A DNA stretch of 42,881 nucleotides. It comes from a virus. Positions within the stretch are counted from its first letter, which is position 1. The number at the start of each line of letters is the position of its first letter. Both the position numbers and the translations under genes were made by a program. Location: positions 1 through 42,881 of the IMG/VR virus record IMGVR_UViG_3300017963_000406; one strand, 5' to 3'. This document shows, piece after piece, positions 42,597-42,881 of the stretch. Under the pieces are notes generated by a model. That model worked only from the letters and a program-made list of their open reading frames with translations, ran no database searches and had not been told where the DNA came from.

Positions 42597-42651
42597 GGAG
42601 CGGGCGAAGGTCCTTTAGATGACTCAAGTTTTGTCTTGACCTGCCCGCTCC
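42597..42651 (-). promoter_or_regulatory. Stable hairpin at the end of the hexapeptide gene
   Basis: On the minus strand GGAGCGGGC (42651-42643) pairs with GCCCGCTCC (42605-42597), and AGGTC with GACCT continues the stem inside; TCAAG/CTTGA adds an inner hairpin. The hexapeptide gene's stop (42624-42626) lies within it. It is followed by AAAGTTTATAAT, not a T-run, so it is more like a processing or stabilising structure than a terminator. Confidence 0.45.
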
Positions 42652-42881
42652 CGTGTATCGTCTCGCAGTGAGGCATAGCTATATACCAGTGCATCACCAT
42701 GCACCCACGCATTGCCATACACCTCTGCATTGCCGAACACCCACGCATCGTCAAACACCCAGCAATTTCCCTTGTGTGATAGGTTGGATTCCCTCTCTAT
42801 CCAACCACCGAGGTCCCCAGCTTTGACACTACCAAAACCACGTAGTGCTCTGATTCTGTGAAGGATAACTCCGTTATCCAG
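42624..42881 (-). CDS. Hexapeptide-repeat beta-helix protein, 3' part (gene crosses the contig ends)
   Basis: This is the continuation of the frame that starts at 117 (bases 42801-42881 duplicate 1-81). It holds the repeats WVFDDA, WVFGNA, EVYGNA, WVHGDA and LVYSYA, then a charged tail ending at the TGA at 42624. The repeat units are visible in the DNA as alternating CACCCACGCATTG-like blocks. The overlapping frame at 42563-42754 is a shadow. Confidence 0.85.
   Translation of the reverse strand: MDNGVILHRIRALRGFGSVKAGDLGGWIERESNLSHKGNCWVFDDAWVFGNAEVYGNAWVHGDALVYSYASLRDDTRERAGQDKT
42801..42881. repeat. Terminal redundancy, right copy
   Basis: Exact copy of bases 1-81; see the left copy. It marks the point where the circular assembly was opened. 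Confidence 0.95.

Noticed and set aside
42563-42754. 63-codon frame on the minus strand (MTMRGCSAMQRC...)
   Set aside because: It is another frame of the hexapeptide repeat DNA; the repetitive Met/Cys/Arg composition comes from the repeat, and the true frame crosses the contig ends.

Overview
The window is a complete or nearly complete genome of a tailed, podovirus-like double-stranded DNA phage, assembled as a circle. Bases 1-81 are repeated exactly at 42801-42881. A 97-residue hexapeptide-repeat gene reads in frame across that join, so the ends are an arbitrary cut and the unit genome is about 42.8 kb. Evidence for a phage: large terminase, portal, scaffold, capsid, head-tail connector, tail-tube propeller, fibre and ejection-type proteins, plus a phage replication module. 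No tail-sheath or tape-measure gene is visible. Starts are mostly ATG with some GTG, ribosome sites are AAGGAG-like, and the standard code fits. The host is not identifiable; a lipobox protein with a second membrane segment (possible unimolecular spanin) weakly suggests a Gram-negative host.

Layout. A 1.3 kb AT-rich control region (about 3236-4549) separates two divergent transcription units. Leftward (minus strand, 3115 to 1, then through the circular join to 30066) run the early and replication genes: small early proteins (an HhH-GPD-like protein, a SprT-like metallopeptidase, zinc-finger and unknown proteins), nucleotide enzymes (a MazZ-type dATP/dGTP diphosphohydrolase, a deoxyribosyltransferase-like protein), a metallophosphoesterase, family A DNA polymerase, VRR-NUC nuclease, Cas4/RecB-like nuclease, Sak4-like ATPase, a single-strand-binding-like protein, a TOPRIM/SF3 primase-helicase, a lipoprotein and an excisionase-like DNA-binding protein. 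Rightward (plus strand, 4550-30098) run the late genes: small proteins and an anchored trypsin-like protease, terminase, portal, scaffold, capsid, decoration protein, connector, tail and fibre genes, ejection proteins and a holin-like protein. The two units converge and overlap by 33 bp at about 30066-30098. Two strong intrinsic terminators divide the late unit, after the decoration gene and after the next fibre-like gene.

Most striking content. (1) The last large late gene encodes a 1724-residue virion-type protein that carries, in one frame, a Rossmann-like plus radical SAM module (CxxxCxxC at residues 690-697) between ejection-protein-like flanks. This suggests an enzyme packaged in the particle and delivered with the DNA. 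(2) The early leftward unit carries four copies of a structured RNA element that starts on the stop codon of the upstream gene; two copies are identical over 63 bp. (3) The tail-tube propeller gene is broken into three reading frames by a carbohydrate-binding-like cassette that ends in a copy of the propeller's own first strand. (4) The control region holds repeated TGTCATACCA sites, a tandem repeat and consensus promoters.
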